From Clostridioides difficile (GTDB taxonomy: Bacteria; Bacillota; Clostridia; Peptostreptococcales; Peptostreptococcaceae): a stretch of DNA of 64,000 nt. Location of the stretch: positions 62,001-126,000 of the forward strand of contig JABBZI010000006.1 in the NCBI GenBank assembly GCA_012955965.1, in the 5' to 3' direction. The stretch's first letter is position 1. Each line of letters opens with the position of its first letter. This document shows positions 25,349 to 34,245 of the stretch, one piece after another. Under the pieces are notes generated by a model. It worked only from the letters and a program-made list of their open reading frames with translations, had not been told where the DNA came from and did not search any database. The translations under genes and the position numbers were made by a program.

Positions 25349-26230
25349 ATGAATGAGAAGGATTTAAAAGCATTAGTAGAGCAGTTAGTTGGACAAATGG
25401 TTGGAGAATTAGATACTAATGTTGTATCTGAAACTGTTAAGAAAGCAACTGAAACTGTAATTGATAATGATGCTTGTATAGATGATATAACAGAAATTGA
25501 TATAAGAAAGCAATTACTAGTAAAAAATCCTAAGGATGCAGAAGCTTACTTAGATATGAAAGCCAAAACACCTGCAAGATTAGGTATAGGAAGAGCTGGT
25601 ACAAGATATAAAACAGAAACAGTTTTAAGATTTAGAGCAGACCATGCTGCTGCACAAGATGCTGTATTCTCTTATGTAGATGAAGAATTTATAAAAGAAA
25701 ATAATATGTTTGCAGTAGAAACTTTATGTAAAGATAAAGATGAATACTTAACTAGACCAGACCTAGGAAGAAAATTCTCTCCGGAAACTATAAATAATAT
25801 AAAATCTAAATTTGGAACAAATCAAAAGGTTTTAATATTAGTTGGAGATGGACTGAGTTCAGCAGCTATAGAAGCAAACTTAAAAGATTGTGTTCCAGCT
25901 ATAAAACAAGGTCTAAAAATGTATGGTATAGACTCAAGTGAAATTTTATTTGTTAAACACTGTAGAGTTGGTGCTATGGACCACTTAGGAGAAGAACTAG
26001 GTTGTGAAGTTATATGTATGTTGGTTGGAGAAAGACCTGGTTTAGTTACTGCTGAATCAATGTCCGCATATATAGCATATAAGCCATATATAGGAATGTC
26101 AGAAGCAAAAAGAACAGTTATATCAAATATCCATAAAGGTGGAACAACTGCAGTTGAAGCAGGTGCTCATATAGCTGAACTTATAAAAACTATGTTAGAT
26201 AAAAAAGCTTCAGGAATAGACCTTAAATAA
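25349..26230 (+). CDS. eutC: Ethanolamine ammonia-lyase small subunit EutC
   Basis: 293 residues. The core ([51 protein letters not shown]) is the cobalamin-binding small subunit. The first 20 residues, [18 protein letters not shown], form an amphipathic helix of the type that targets enzymes to microcompartments, followed by a linker of about 50 residues. Downstream is the first shell gene, eutL. Confidence 0.95.
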   Translation: MNEKDLKALVEQLVGQMVGELDTNVVSETVKKATETVIDNDACIDDITEIDIRKQLLVKNPKDAEAYLDMKAKTPARLGIGRAGTRYKTETVLRFRADHAAAQDAVFSYVDEEFIKENNMFAVETLCKDKDEYLTRPDLGRKFSPETINNIKSKFGTNQKVLILVGDGLSSAAIEANLKDCVPAIKQGLKMYGIDSSEILFVKHCRVGAMDHLGEELGCEVICMLVGERPGLVTAESMSAYIAYKPYIGMSEAKRTVISNIHKGGTTAVEAGAHIAELIKTMLDKKASGIDLK

Positions 26231-26249
26231 AGTCGAGGGAGTGTAGAAT

Positions 26250-26903
26250 ATGAAAAACGATATGATTCGTCCTAATATACTAGGAGTTAAAATAATTTCG
26301 AATATAAGTCCAGAAATGGCACAAAAACTAGAATTAAAGTCACACCACAAAAGCTTAGGTTTAATAACTGCAGACTGCGATGATGTTACATATACTGCTC
26401 TTGATGAAGCAACTAAAGCTTCAGAAGTTGATGTTGTATATGCAAAGTCAATGTATGCAGGTGCAGGAAATGCTTCAACAAAACTTGCTGGTGAAGTTTT
26501 AGGAATAATAGCAGGACCAAGTCCAGCTGAAGTAAGAAGTGGATTAAATGCAATAATTGATTTTATGGAATATGGAGCAACTTTTATAAGCGCAAATGAT
26601 GATGATTCAATAGCCTATTACGCTCATTGTGTATCAAGAACAGGCACATACCTTTCAGAAGTAGCAGGAATAAGAGAAGGTGAAGCATTAGCTTATTTAG
26701 TGGCTCCACCACTTGAAGCAATGTATGCTTTAGATGCAGCAATGAAGGCAGCAGACGTTAAAATGTGTGAATTATTTGCACCTCCAACTGAAACAAACTT
26801 TGGTGGAGCATTACTTACAGGTTCTCAATCAGCTTGTAAAGCAGCATGTGATGCATTTGCCGAAGCAGTAAAATCAGTTGCAGATAATCCAACAGGATTC
26901 TAG
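26250..26903 (+). CDS. eutL: Shell protein EutL (tandem BMC trimer)
   Basis: 217 residues with two permuted BMC domains (ALDEATKASEVDVVYAKS and ALDAAMKAADVKMCELFAPPTETNFGGAL). EutL trimers form the gated large pores thought to pass ethanolamine or cofactors. Length and sequence are canonical. Ten bases before the EutK-like gene. Confidence 0.94.
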   Translation: MKNDMIRPNILGVKIISNISPEMAQKLELKSHHKSLGLITADCDDVTYTALDEATKASEVDVVYAKSMYAGAGNASTKLAGEVLGIIAGPSPAEVRSGLNAIIDFMEYGATFISANDDDSIAYYAHCVSRTGTYLSEVAGIREGEALAYLVAPPLEAMYALDAAMKAADVKMCELFAPPTETNFGGALLTGSQSACKAACDAFAEAVKSVADNPTGF

Positions 26904-26912
26904 GATAGTTAG

Positions 26913-27581
26913 ATGGATGCTATAGGCTTAATAGAAGTAATAGGATATATCGCTGCAATAGAAGCTTCTGATGCCTGTTTAAAATCTGCAAATGTTAATC
27001 TTGTAAGAATTGATAAGGTTGGAGCAGGTATTGTTACTTTAACGATATGTGGAGATGTTGGTGCTGTTAAATCTGCTCTAGAAGCAGGTGAAATGGCAGT
27101 TTCAAGAATTGGTACATTAAGAGTATCACATATTATACCAAGAATCCATAATGAAGTAATAGATGCTTTATTTAAAAAAGAAGAATCTAAAATCTGTGAA
27201 GTTTTAGAAAAGACAGATAAGAACTTTGAAAATATATTAGAAATAGATAATGTAATTTTAGATAATGCTGAAAATAATGATAATGAAAAACAAGATAATA
27301 ATATAAATAAAGTTAAAAATGAAATAAAAACAGTTGATGATAGTTTAACTGAGACTAATGAAGAAAAAATAGAAAATTCTAATACTAATAAAGAAGTATT
27401 AGAACAAGTTAACATAGAAAATACTGATTTTTATAAAGATGACTTATCAAAAAACAGTGTAAAAAAACTTAAGGCTATAGCTAAGAAATTAGACTCTTCA
27501 ATAACTTATAAAGATTTAAATATTCTTAAAAAAGAAGAGTTAATAAACTTAGTTAAAAAGCTTAGCAGAGGGGATAGATAG
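26913..27581 (+). CDS. eutK: EutK-like shell protein with long acidic linker and C-terminal helical domain
   Basis: 222 residues. Residues 1-90 are a standard BMC domain (MDAIGLIEVIGYIAAIEASDA, GAVKSALEAGEMAVSRIG, HIIPRIH). Residues 95-175 are a low-complexity linker rich in Asn, Glu and Asp. The last 45 residues (LSKNSVKKLKAIAKKLDSSI to KKEELINLVKKLSR) resemble SAP/HeH or Rho-N nucleic-acid-binding helices. Salmonella EutK also joins one BMC domain to a C-terminal DNA-binding-like domain but is shorter. The symbol is by position and architecture. The tail may anchor nucleic acid or another core component on the lumen face. A weak ribosome site suggests coupling to eutL. Confidence 0.75.
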   Translation: MDAIGLIEVIGYIAAIEASDACLKSANVNLVRIDKVGAGIVTLTICGDVGAVKSALEAGEMAVSRIGTLRVSHIIPRIHNEVIDALFKKEESKICEVLEKTDKNFENILEIDNVILDNAENNDNEKQDNNINKVKNEIKTVDDSLTETNEEKIENSNTNKEVLEQVNIENTDFYKDDLSKNSVKKLKAIAKKLDSSITYKDLNILKKEELINLVKKLSRGDR

Positions 27582-27583
27582 TT

Positions 27584-29053
27584 ATGACACTTTTAGATAA
27601 AGATTTAGTATCTATACAAGAAGTCAGAACTCTTGTAAAAAAGGCTAAAGTGGCTCAAGATAAACTTTCTAAAATGAGCCAAGAGCAAATAGATAAAATA
27701 GTAAAGTCTATTGCAGATGCAGCATTTAATAATGCTACTAAGTTAGCTAAAATGGCAAATGAAGAAACTGGATTTGGAAAATGGGAAGACAAAGTAATAA
27801 AAAATACTTTTGCATCTATGGGAGTTTATGAAACTTTAAAAGATACAAAGACTATTGGAATAATTAGTGAAGATAAAAAAGCAAACACTATAGATATAGC
27901 TACACCAGTTGGAGTTGTGGCAGGTCTTATCCCTTCAACAAACCCAACATCAACAGTAATATATAAAACGATAATATCTGTAAAGGCAGGAAATACTATA
28001 GTTTTCTCTCCACATCCAAATGCAAAAAAATGTATACTTGAAACAGTTAAAATAATAAATGAAGCAGCTATAAATGCGGGTGCACCAGAGGATTCAATAT
28101 TATGTATAACTAATCCAAGTATAGTTGGAACAAACGAATTAATGAAGCACAAGGATACAAACTTAATATTAGCAACAGGAGGAGAAGCAATGGTTAGAGC
28201 TGCTTACTCTTCAGGAACACCAGCTATAGGAGTTGGCCCTGGAAATGGACCAGCATTCATAGATAAATCAGCAAATGTTAAGTTAGCTGTTAAAAGAATA
28301 ATAGACTCTAAAACTTTTGATAATGGTGTTATATGTGCATCAGAACAATCAATAGTAGTAGAAAAGTCTATGGAAGAAACTGTTCTAAAAGAACTGAAAC
28401 ACCAAGGTGCATATCTTTTAAATGAAGAAGAGAGTGAAAGATTAGCTAAATTCATATTAAGAGCTAATGGTACTATGAATCCACAAATAGTTGGTAAGAG
28501 TGTTGAGGTAATAGCAAACTTAGCAGACCTTGCAAATGTGCCTAAAAATACAAAAGTTCTAGTTGCAAGAGAAACTAAAGTTGGTCATAATGTAGCCTAT
28601 TCAAGAGAAAAACTTACACCAATCCTTGCATTCTATGTTGAAGATAATGTAGATGCCATTATGAATAGATGTAGAGAAATATTGTTAAGTGAAGGAGCTG
28701 GACATACTTTCTCAATGCATGCAAATGATGAAGAATTGGTAAAAAGATTTGCTCTTAACATGCCAGTATCAAGAATACTTGTGAATACTCCTTCAGCACT
28801 TGGAGGAATTGGTGCATCAACAAATCTTGTACCAGCACTAACACTTGGTTGTGGAGCGATAGGTGGAAGCTCAACTTCAAACAATGTAGGTCCACTTGAT
28901 TTAATAAATGTTAAAAGAGTAGCTTATGGAATCAAGGAAATAGAAGAACTTGGCAGAGATAAATCTCAAGTTGAAAAATCAATGTTTGACTCAATGGATA
29001 AAGAAGAATTAATAAATCTTCTAGTTCAAAGATTAGTCAAAGAACTAGCATAA
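27584..29053 (+). CDS. eutE: CoA-acylating acetaldehyde dehydrogenase EutE
   Basis: 489 residues. An N-terminal amphipathic segment (LDKDLVSIQEVRTLVKKAK) precedes the aldehyde dehydrogenase fold with PVGVVAGLIPSTNPTSTVIYK, the cofactor loop GGEAMVRAAYSSGTPAIGVG and the catalytic Cys in FDNGVICASEQS. It makes acetyl-CoA from acetaldehyde and NAD+ in the lumen, balancing EutG. Starts two bases after eutK. Confidence 0.95.
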   Translation: MTLLDKDLVSIQEVRTLVKKAKVAQDKLSKMSQEQIDKIVKSIADAAFNNATKLAKMANEETGFGKWEDKVIKNTFASMGVYETLKDTKTIGIISEDKKANTIDIATPVGVVAGLIPSTNPTSTVIYKTIISVKAGNTIVFSPHPNAKKCILETVKIINEAAINAGAPEDSILCITNPSIVGTNELMKHKDTNLILATGGEAMVRAAYSSGTPAIGVGPGNGPAFIDKSANVKLAVKRIIDSKTFDNGVICASEQSIVVEKSMEETVLKELKHQGAYLLNEEESERLAKFILRANGTMNPQIVGKSVEVIANLADLANVPKNTKVLVARETKVGHNVAYSREKLTPILAFYVEDNVDAIMNRCREILLSEGAGHTFSMHANDEELVKRFALNMPVSRILVNTPSALGGIGASTNLVPALTLGCGAIGGSSTSNNVGPLDLINVKRVAYGIKEIEELGRDKSQVEKSMFDSMDKEELINLLVQRLVKELA

Positions 29054-29145
29054 TTAAAATAAACAATGAAACTTATAGTTTATAACTATGAGATTTCTAA
29101 AAATAAAAACTATAAAATAATATTAAATTTTTGGAGGATAAGATT

Positions 29146-29433
29146 ATGGCAAGTGCAAATGCATTAGGAATGATAGAAACTAAAGGATTAGTAGGAGCAA
29201 TAGAAGCAGCAGATGCAATGGTTAAAGCTGCAAATGTACAATTAGTAGGAAAAGAGCAAGTAGGTGGAGGATTAGTTACTGTAATGGTAAGAGGAGATGT
29301 TGGAGCTGTTAAAGCTGCTACAGATGCTGGAGCCGCTGCTGCTGAGAGAGTTGGAGAACTAATATCAGTTCATGTTATACCAAGACCACATTTTGAAGTA
29401 GATGCTATATTACCAAAAGTATCAGCTGAGTAA
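29146..29433 (+). CDS. eutM: Major hexameric shell protein EutM
   Basis: 95 residues; the start is the ATG at 29146, because the TTG further upstream (29131) overlaps the TTGGAGGA ribosome site. One canonical BMC domain: [51 protein letters not shown]. It forms the flat hexamers that make up most of the shell. It is preceded by about 90 bases containing a small hairpin without T-run and followed by a terminator-like attenuator, which could make its mRNA more abundant than that of downstream genes. Confidence 0.95.
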   Translation: MASANALGMIETKGLVGAIEAADAMVKAANVQLVGKEQVGGGLVTVMVRGDVGAVKAATDAGAAAAERVGELISVHVIPRPHFEVDAILPKVSAE

Positions 29434-29476
29434 TTTAAATGTAATTTAAAAATCTAAATTTTGATTAAAAAAAGAG

Positions 29477-29534
29477 GCTATCTCAAAAATGAGTCTTACT
29501 AATAAACTCAATGTATTTTGAGGTAGCTTTTTTT
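29477..29534 (+). terminator. Internal terminator/attenuator after eutM
   Basis: GCTATCTCAAAA (29477-29488) pairs with TTTTGAGGTAGC (29516-29527), one wobble, followed by eight T. No A1/G4 hexaloop hairpins precede it, so it appears to be a simple partial terminator. Confidence 0.75.
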
Positions 29535-29560
29535 ATACATCTAATAGGAGATGTGATAAG

Positions 29561-30322
29561 ATGGGTGTTTTAACAGAAAATGAAGTAAAAAGAAAAATCG
29601 GAAAAAACAAAGATAATATAACTGAATTTTATATAGAAAAAGGACAAATAATAACTCCTTCTGCAAAATCTTATTTAGCTGAGAGAAGTATTGAACTTAA
29701 ATATGTTGATAAATTTTCAGCAATAAATAATGAACCTAAGGAAGTTATAAAAGAAGTAGTTAAAGAGAAAACATATAGATATACTACTATATTTGGTGCT
29801 AAATTAGATGAAAAACCAGAGCATATGACTCAGTTAAATGGAAATCTTCTAGTTTTTAAAGACCACAAAAGAATAATTCTAAGAGGTAAAATAGATTCAC
29901 TTGAATCAGAAATACTAAAAACACAAATTCTTTGTCAAAAGCTAGATATGCCAAAACTTGTTAAAGAATTACAAGAAGTATTGGATTTTGTAAGAAATAT
30001 AATGAGATGTGAAGTTTTGGAAGAAAAGCTAGAAGACTTTAAACTTTTAGGATTAACTCCTGAAGAACTTAGAGAACAATCTCACTATCCTAAAAAATAC
30101 TTTGGTATAGGACATGAATTTCCAAGTTACGAAATGGGTGAAGCTGTAATTGCTATAAATAGTATAAGAAGCAATACACGAGAAGTTGAACTTGCAGCTT
30201 ATGAAGCATTTAAAGGTGAATATGGAAATGTTAATAGAGAAGATTTAATAAAGGCACTTAATAGATTATCATCTGCATTTTGGATAATGATATATAAAGT
30301 TAGAACTAATAAGTATAAGTAG
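29561..30322 (+). CDS. eutT: Cobalamin adenosyltransferase EutT
   Basis: 253 residues. The C-terminal 150 residues are the ATP:cob(I)alamin adenosyltransferase helical bundle (RGKIDSLESEILKTQIL, LDFVRNIMRCEVLEEKL, AFWIMIYKVRTNKYK). The N-terminal 90 residues (MGVLTENEVKRKIGK, TPSAKSYLAERSIELKYV) are a separate module also seen in other EutT/Pdu proteins. It supplies adenosylcobalamin for EutBC. The metal motif with adjacent cysteines described for Salmonella EutT is not evident; only one Cys is in the equivalent MRCEV region. AGGAG ribosome site. Confidence 0.9.
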   Translation: MGVLTENEVKRKIGKNKDNITEFYIEKGQIITPSAKSYLAERSIELKYVDKFSAINNEPKEVIKEVVKEKTYRYTTIFGAKLDEKPEHMTQLNGNLLVFKDHKRIILRGKIDSLESEILKTQILCQKLDMPKLVKELQEVLDFVRNIMRCEVLEEKLEDFKLLGLTPEELREQSHYPKKYFGIGHEFPSYEMGEAVIAINSIRSNTREVELAAYEAFKGEYGNVNREDLIKALNRLSSAFWIMIYKVRTNKYK

Positions 30323-30334
30323 TTGGAGGACGTA

Positions 30335-30964
30335 ATGGAAAGTCTATTAAACGAAATAGTAGAAGAAGTAATAAATAGAGTTAAAAAAGAATCGTTCATA
30401 GAGGTTGAAGCATCAGGAAGACATGTTCATTTAAATAGAGAAGATGTAGATAAATTATTTGGTAAGGGATATACTCTTACAAAATTAAAAGACTTATCTC
30501 AACCAGGTCAATATGCTTGTAAGGAAAGAGTTACAATAACAGGACCTAAGGGAAGTATAAAAAATGTAGTTGTACTTGGACCATGTAGAGAAGAAACTCA
30601 GGTAGAAATCTCTTTAACAGATGGTTCAACTCTTGGATTAAAAGCCCCTATAAAACAAAGCGGAGACTTAGAAGGAACTTTAATGATTAAAATATCAACA
30701 CAACATGGCGAAGTTGAACTTGATAAGGGATTAATGGTTGCTAAAAGACACATACATATGACACCTGCTGATGCAGAAAAATTTAATGTATGTGACAAAG
30801 AAATAGTTGAAGCTAAGGTGATGGGTCAGAGACCTCTAACATTTGATGATGTAGTAATAAGAGTCAGTGATAGCTTTAAGACTTACATGCACATAGATTA
30901 TGATGAGGCTAATGCATGTGGCTATTCAAAAGGAACTGTCGCTAAAATAATAAAGAAAGCATAA
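30335..30964 (+). CDS. pduL: PduL-type phosphotransacylase
   Basis: 209 residues from the ATG at 30335 (GGAGGA ribosome site; the TTG at 30323 overlaps it). Two related halves carry the zinc-binding histidines in EASGRHVHLNREDV and AKRHIHMTPADAE, diagnostic of PduL/EutD-type phosphotransacylases that are unrelated to classical Pta. The reaction is acetyl-CoA plus phosphate to acetyl-phosphate plus CoA, recycling CoA in the lumen. The N-terminus MESLLNEIVEEVINRVKK is an encapsulation helix. It replaces the Pta-type EutD of Salmonella. Confidence 0.94.
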   Translation: MESLLNEIVEEVINRVKKESFIEVEASGRHVHLNREDVDKLFGKGYTLTKLKDLSQPGQYACKERVTITGPKGSIKNVVVLGPCREETQVEISLTDGSTLGLKAPIKQSGDLEGTLMIKISTQHGEVELDKGLMVAKRHIHMTPADAEKFNVCDKEIVEAKVMGQRPLTFDDVVIRVSDSFKTYMHIDYDEANACGYSKGTVAKIIKKA

Positions 30965-31006
30965 ATTTAGTTTGCTATATAAGATTACCTCTAGGGAGGA
31001 TTTAAT

Positions 31007-31732
31007 ATGAATTATGATAAGCTCGTAGATTTAATAATAGAAGAAATCTACAAAAAAATAAATAATGATGAACTAAATGTATCTAATAAACCTAAAGCTG
31101 TAACTGTATTTGAACAGGATAGCAATAAATTTAATTTATTAAAAGAAGAATTTGAAATAGTAGAATTTAATAAAAACATAAAAGAATGCGAAATAGTGAT
31201 AGTTTCAAAACTTTGTATGAGAGGATTATCAAACTTAGCATTTGGAAATTCAACAAGTGACGAAGAAAGATTTATACTAAAGATGCTTATGAAAGGTAAA
31301 AAAGTATATATCTTAGATGAAGGAATTGAATACAGAAGATATAAAGATACTGCACCAAAAGCATTGTATAAAAAATTTCTATCGTTTGAAGATGAAATAC
31401 GTAAATTTGGTGTGGAAATTATAAAAGATTTAAATGCTATATCTAAGGATAAATTAAGTATAAAAAGCGGAACATTAAGTGCTATAGGTATTGAAAAAGA
31501 AGATAAAAAAACTTTAAATAAAGATGCTATAAGTTTAATTAATACAGAAAGTACAAATATAAATAATGAATTTAGTTTAGATTTAAGAAATAAAAAGCTT
31601 ATATCAGAAGCTGATTTAAGAAAACCGACTATAAATGGAGTTAAAAATATATTAGTTAATAAAAAAAGTATAATAACACCATTAGCTATAGATTTTATGA
31701 GAATACATCATCTTGAACTAAAGAAAATGTAA
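31007..31732 (+). CDS. Ethanolamine-utilisation protein of unknown activity (TIGR02536-like)
   Basis: 241 residues. The N-terminal helix NYDKLVDLIIEEIYKKI closely resembles the encapsulation helices of PduL and EutQ in this cluster. A Rossmann-like part follows (PKAVTVFEQDS, CEIVIVSKLCMRGLSNLAFG, KGKKVYILDEGIEY), then a Lys/Asn-rich linker and a C-terminal block ending KKSIITPLAIDFMRIHHLELKKM. That last block resembles the N-terminal module of EutT (TPSAKSYLAERSIELKYV). It corresponds to a conserved but uncharacterised family of Firmicute eut clusters. A lumen role in cofactor handling is inference. Confidence 0.75.
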   Translation: MNYDKLVDLIIEEIYKKINNDELNVSNKPKAVTVFEQDSNKFNLLKEEFEIVEFNKNIKECEIVIVSKLCMRGLSNLAFGNSTSDEERFILKMLMKGKKVYILDEGIEYRRYKDTAPKALYKKFLSFEDEIRKFGVEIIKDLNAISKDKLSIKSGTLSAIGIEKEDKKTLNKDAISLINTESTNINNEFSLDLRNKKLISEADLRKPTINGVKNILVNKKSIITPLAIDFMRIHHLELKKM

Positions 31733-31744
31733 GGAGGTAATTTT

Positions 31745-32017
31745 ATGGATATAGGAAAAGTTGTAGGTAATGTTTGGGCTACAAGAAAAGATGAGAAATT
31801 ATGTGGTCAAAAACTTTTAGTAGTAAAAATTTTAAAAACTAAAGACACATACAAAGAAGGCTTCATGGTCGCGGCCGATAATGCAGGAGCAGGAAATGGA
31901 GACTTAGTTCTTATATCCAAAGGTTCCTCAGCAAGAGAATCTATTGAAAAAAAACATGTTCCAGTAGATGCAACCATAGTTGGAGTGGTTGATTCATTTG
32001 AGGTATTTGATGAATAA
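31745..32017 (+). CDS. eutN: Shell vertex protein EutN
   Basis: 90 residues of the EutN/CcmL fold: MDIGKVVGNVWATRKDE, GQKLLVVKIL, AADNAGAGNGDLVLISKGSSAR and AIVGVVDSFEV-type ending. Pentamers close the vertices of the polyhedral shell. AAGGAGG ribosome site. The stop overlaps the next start by eight bases. Confidence 0.94.
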   Translation: MDIGKVVGNVWATRKDEKLCGQKLLVVKILKTKDTYKEGFMVAADNAGAGNGDLVLISKGSSARESIEKKHVPVDATIVGVVDSFEVFDE

Positions 32018-32561
32018 AAGTATAGGTGCTATAGAGTTTAAAAGTATAGCTAAAGGTATAGAAGTATCTAATGAAATGGTAAAAAAATCATCAGTTGATG
32101 TATTATACTTAAAAAGTATTTGTCCAGGTAAATTTTTAATAATAGTAGGTGGAGAAACTTCTTATGTAAATGAATGTATAAATTATGGAATGGAACTTGG
32201 AGGAAAGTACATTGTAGATAATTTTGTAATAAATTCAATTTCACAAGAAATATTAAATGGATTTAAAAATAAGTATCAAACATTAGATAACATAGTCTCT
32301 ATAGGCGTTGTTGAAAGTAGTAAAGTATGTGCTGGAATAAAAATGCTTGACAAGACTTTAAAATCAGGCGACTTGGCATTAGTAAAACTTCAATTATCCT
32401 TTGCTATAGGCGGAAAGTTAGTATATATAGTAGCAGGAGATTTAAGTAGTTTAGAATATGCATTAAAAGAAAGTGAAAAAGTTGTAAAAGAAAAAGAAAT
32501 AATCTATAAGACTGTAATATCATCAGTAGACAGTCAAATAACAAAAAGTCTAATAAAATAA
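32010..32561 (+). CDS. PduT-like tandem-BMC shell protein
   Basis: 183 residues from the ATG at 32010, which overlaps the eutN stop. Two BMC domains in tandem (SIGAIEFKSIAKGIEVSNEM and SIGVVESSKVCAGIKMLDKT). The first contains LYLKSICPGKF: in PduT the Cys of this SICPGKF-type motif lines the trimer pore and binds a 4Fe-4S cluster, suggesting electron transfer or a gated pore here. Such a protein is absent from the Salmonella eut operon and common in Firmicute ones. It overlaps the region before eutH. Confidence 0.85.
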   Translation: MNKSIGAIEFKSIAKGIEVSNEMVKKSSVDVLYLKSICPGKFLIIVGGETSYVNECINYGMELGGKYIVDNFVINSISQEILNGFKNKYQTLDNIVSIGVVESSKVCAGIKMLDKTLKSGDLALVKLQLSFAIGGKLVYIVAGDLSSLEYALKESEKVVKEKEIIYKTVISSVDSQITKSLIK

Positions 32562-32572
32562 TGGGGGTCATT

Positions 32573-33664
32573 ATGAGTATAAACGAAATTATAATCTATG
32601 TAATGGTAGTCTTCATGGTACTTGGAGCTATAGATAAATGTATAGGCAATAAATTTGGTCTTGGAGAACAGTTTGAAGAAGGTATAATGGCAATGGGTTC
32701 GCTTGCAGTTGCAATGGTTGGTGTTATATGTCTAGCACCAGTACTTGCTGATGTATTAAGACCAATTGTAGTACCAGTGTTTGATATGCTTGGAGCTGAC
32801 CCAGCTATGTTTGCTGGAAGTTTATTAGCTAATGATATGGGTGGTGCACCACTTGCTCTTGAACTTGCAAAGGACCCAAATGCTGGATTATTTGGAGGAT
32901 TAATAGTAGGAGCTATGATGGGACCTACAATAGTATTTATAATACCAGTTGCACTTGGGATAATAGAAAAAGAAGACCAAAAATTCTTAGCAACAGGAAT
33001 ACTTGCAGGGATAATAACAATACCTGTTGGGGCGTTTGTTGGTGGATTAGTTGCAGGATTTGAGGTAATGATGGTTCTTAGAAACTTAGTGCCAATAATA
33101 ATATTTGCAGTAGTTATAGCACTTGGATTATTAAAGTTTGAAAATGCTATGATAAAAGGATTCACATACTTTGGAAAAGGTGTAGTAATAGTTATAACTT
33201 TAGGACTTGCTGCTGCAATAGTTGAGGCCTTAACAGGAATAGTTGTAATACCTGGAATGAAACCAATAGGTGAAGGTATAGAAATAGTAGGGGATATAGC
33301 AATAGTTTTAGCAGGAGCATTCCCACTAGTATTTGTTATAACAAAAGTGTTCAATAAACCATTGATGGCTTTAGGAAAGGTTCTTGGAATGAATGATGTA
33401 TCAGCAGCAGGGCTTGTTGCAAGTTTAGCTAACTGTATACCAATGTTTGGTATGATGAAAGATATGGATAATAGAGGAAAGATAATAAACGTGGCATTCT
33501 CTGTATCAGCAGCATTCGTATTTGGAGACCACTTAGGATTTACAGCAGGGTTTAATGCCAATATGATAACACCAATGATAGTTGCTAAATTGGTTGGTGG
33601 TATAACAGCAGTCCTATTAGCTATGGTTATCGCAAATAAAACACTAAAAAAGGAGAATGCATAA
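32573..33664 (+). CDS. eutH: Ethanolamine permease EutH
   Basis: 363 residues from the ATG at 32573, which follows GGGGGT; the ATG at 32561 precedes that ribosome site. About ten membrane spans with the conserved DKCIGNKFGLGEQFEEGIMAM and SLLANDMGGAPLALELA motifs of the EutH family. It takes up ethanolamine when it is scarce or protonated. The stop overlaps the eutQ frame. Confidence 0.94.
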   Translation: MSINEIIIYVMVVFMVLGAIDKCIGNKFGLGEQFEEGIMAMGSLAVAMVGVICLAPVLADVLRPIVVPVFDMLGADPAMFAGSLLANDMGGAPLALELAKDPNAGLFGGLIVGAMMGPTIVFIIPVALGIIEKEDQKFLATGILAGIITIPVGAFVGGLVAGFEVMMVLRNLVPIIIFAVVIALGLLKFENAMIKGFTYFGKGVVIVITLGLAAAIVEALTGIVVIPGMKPIGEGIEIVGDIAIVLAGAFPLVFVITKVFNKPLMALGKVLGMNDVSAAGLVASLANCIPMFGMMKDMDNRGKIINVAFSVSAAFVFGDHLGFTAGFNANMITPMIVAKLVGGITAVLLAMVIANKTLKKENA

Positions 33665-33665
33665 G

Positions 33666-34139
33666 ATGGATATAACAAATATAGATAAAAACTTGATTGA
33701 AACATTAGTAAGACAAATAATAGAAGAAAAAGTAAATGGAACTAAAGATAGTGTAGATTTCGTTAGAAATAAAGATGTTAGTGGAATAACTTCTATAAAG
33801 TTACCAACAGTAAAGGTTAGTGAATCTGATAGATTGGACACAGGAAATCCTAATGATGTAGTTTATACAAAAGATTTATTTACATTAGAGGAAAGTCCAA
33901 GATTAGGTTGTGGTATGATGGAGATGAAGGAAACTACTTTTGACTGGACTTTAAACTATGATGAAATAGATTATGTAATAGATGGAACTTTAGATATAAT
34001 AATAGATGGAAGAAAGGTTTCTGCTTCTTCAGGTGAGTTAATATTTATACCAAAAGGAAGTAAGATACAGTTCTCTGTACCTGACTATGCTAGATTTATA
34101 TATGTAACATATCCAGCCGATTGGGCATCTCAAAATTAA
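33666..34139 (+). CDS. eutQ: EutQ, cupin acetate kinase
   Basis: 157 residues from the ATG at 33666; the ATG at 33657 is one base from the AGGAG ribosome site and is unlikely. The N-terminus (NIDKNLIETLVRQIIEEKV) is an encapsulation-type helix. The C-terminal half is a single cupin barrel (DEIDYVIDGTLDIIIDGRKV, GELIFIPKGSKIQF). The Salmonella protein is reported to have acetate kinase activity and to be needed for anaerobic ethanolamine use. Last gene of the cluster. Confidence 0.92.
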   Translation: MDITNIDKNLIETLVRQIIEEKVNGTKDSVDFVRNKDVSGITSIKLPTVKVSESDRLDTGNPNDVVYTKDLFTLEESPRLGCGMMEMKETTFDWTLNYDEIDYVIDGTLDIIIDGRKVSASSGELIFIPKGSKIQFSVPDYARFIYVTYPADWASQN

Positions 34140-34185
34140 CAATAAATTAAAATACAAACTATCAATTAAACACATATTTAATTAG

Positions 34186-34212
34186 GCTATGAATTCAAAT
34201 TCATAGCTTTTT
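34186..34212 (+). terminator. Terminator of the eut operon
   Basis: GCTATGAA-ttcaaa-TTCATAGC followed by five T, 47 bases after eutQ and 39 bases inside the right end of the element. Confidence 0.85.
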
Positions 34213-34245
34213 AATTATAAATTAAAAGATATCACAAATTATATT

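Noticed and set aside
29434-29560. A fourth EutV antiterminator after eutM
   Set aside because: The terminator is clear, but the stems before it have loops of five or eight bases and lack the A1/G4 pattern.
32596-33705. A 369-codon open frame on the minus strand opposite eutH
   Set aside because: It is a shadow: rich in Pro, Thr, Ile and Ala, with no ribosome site, exactly antisense to a clear EutH.
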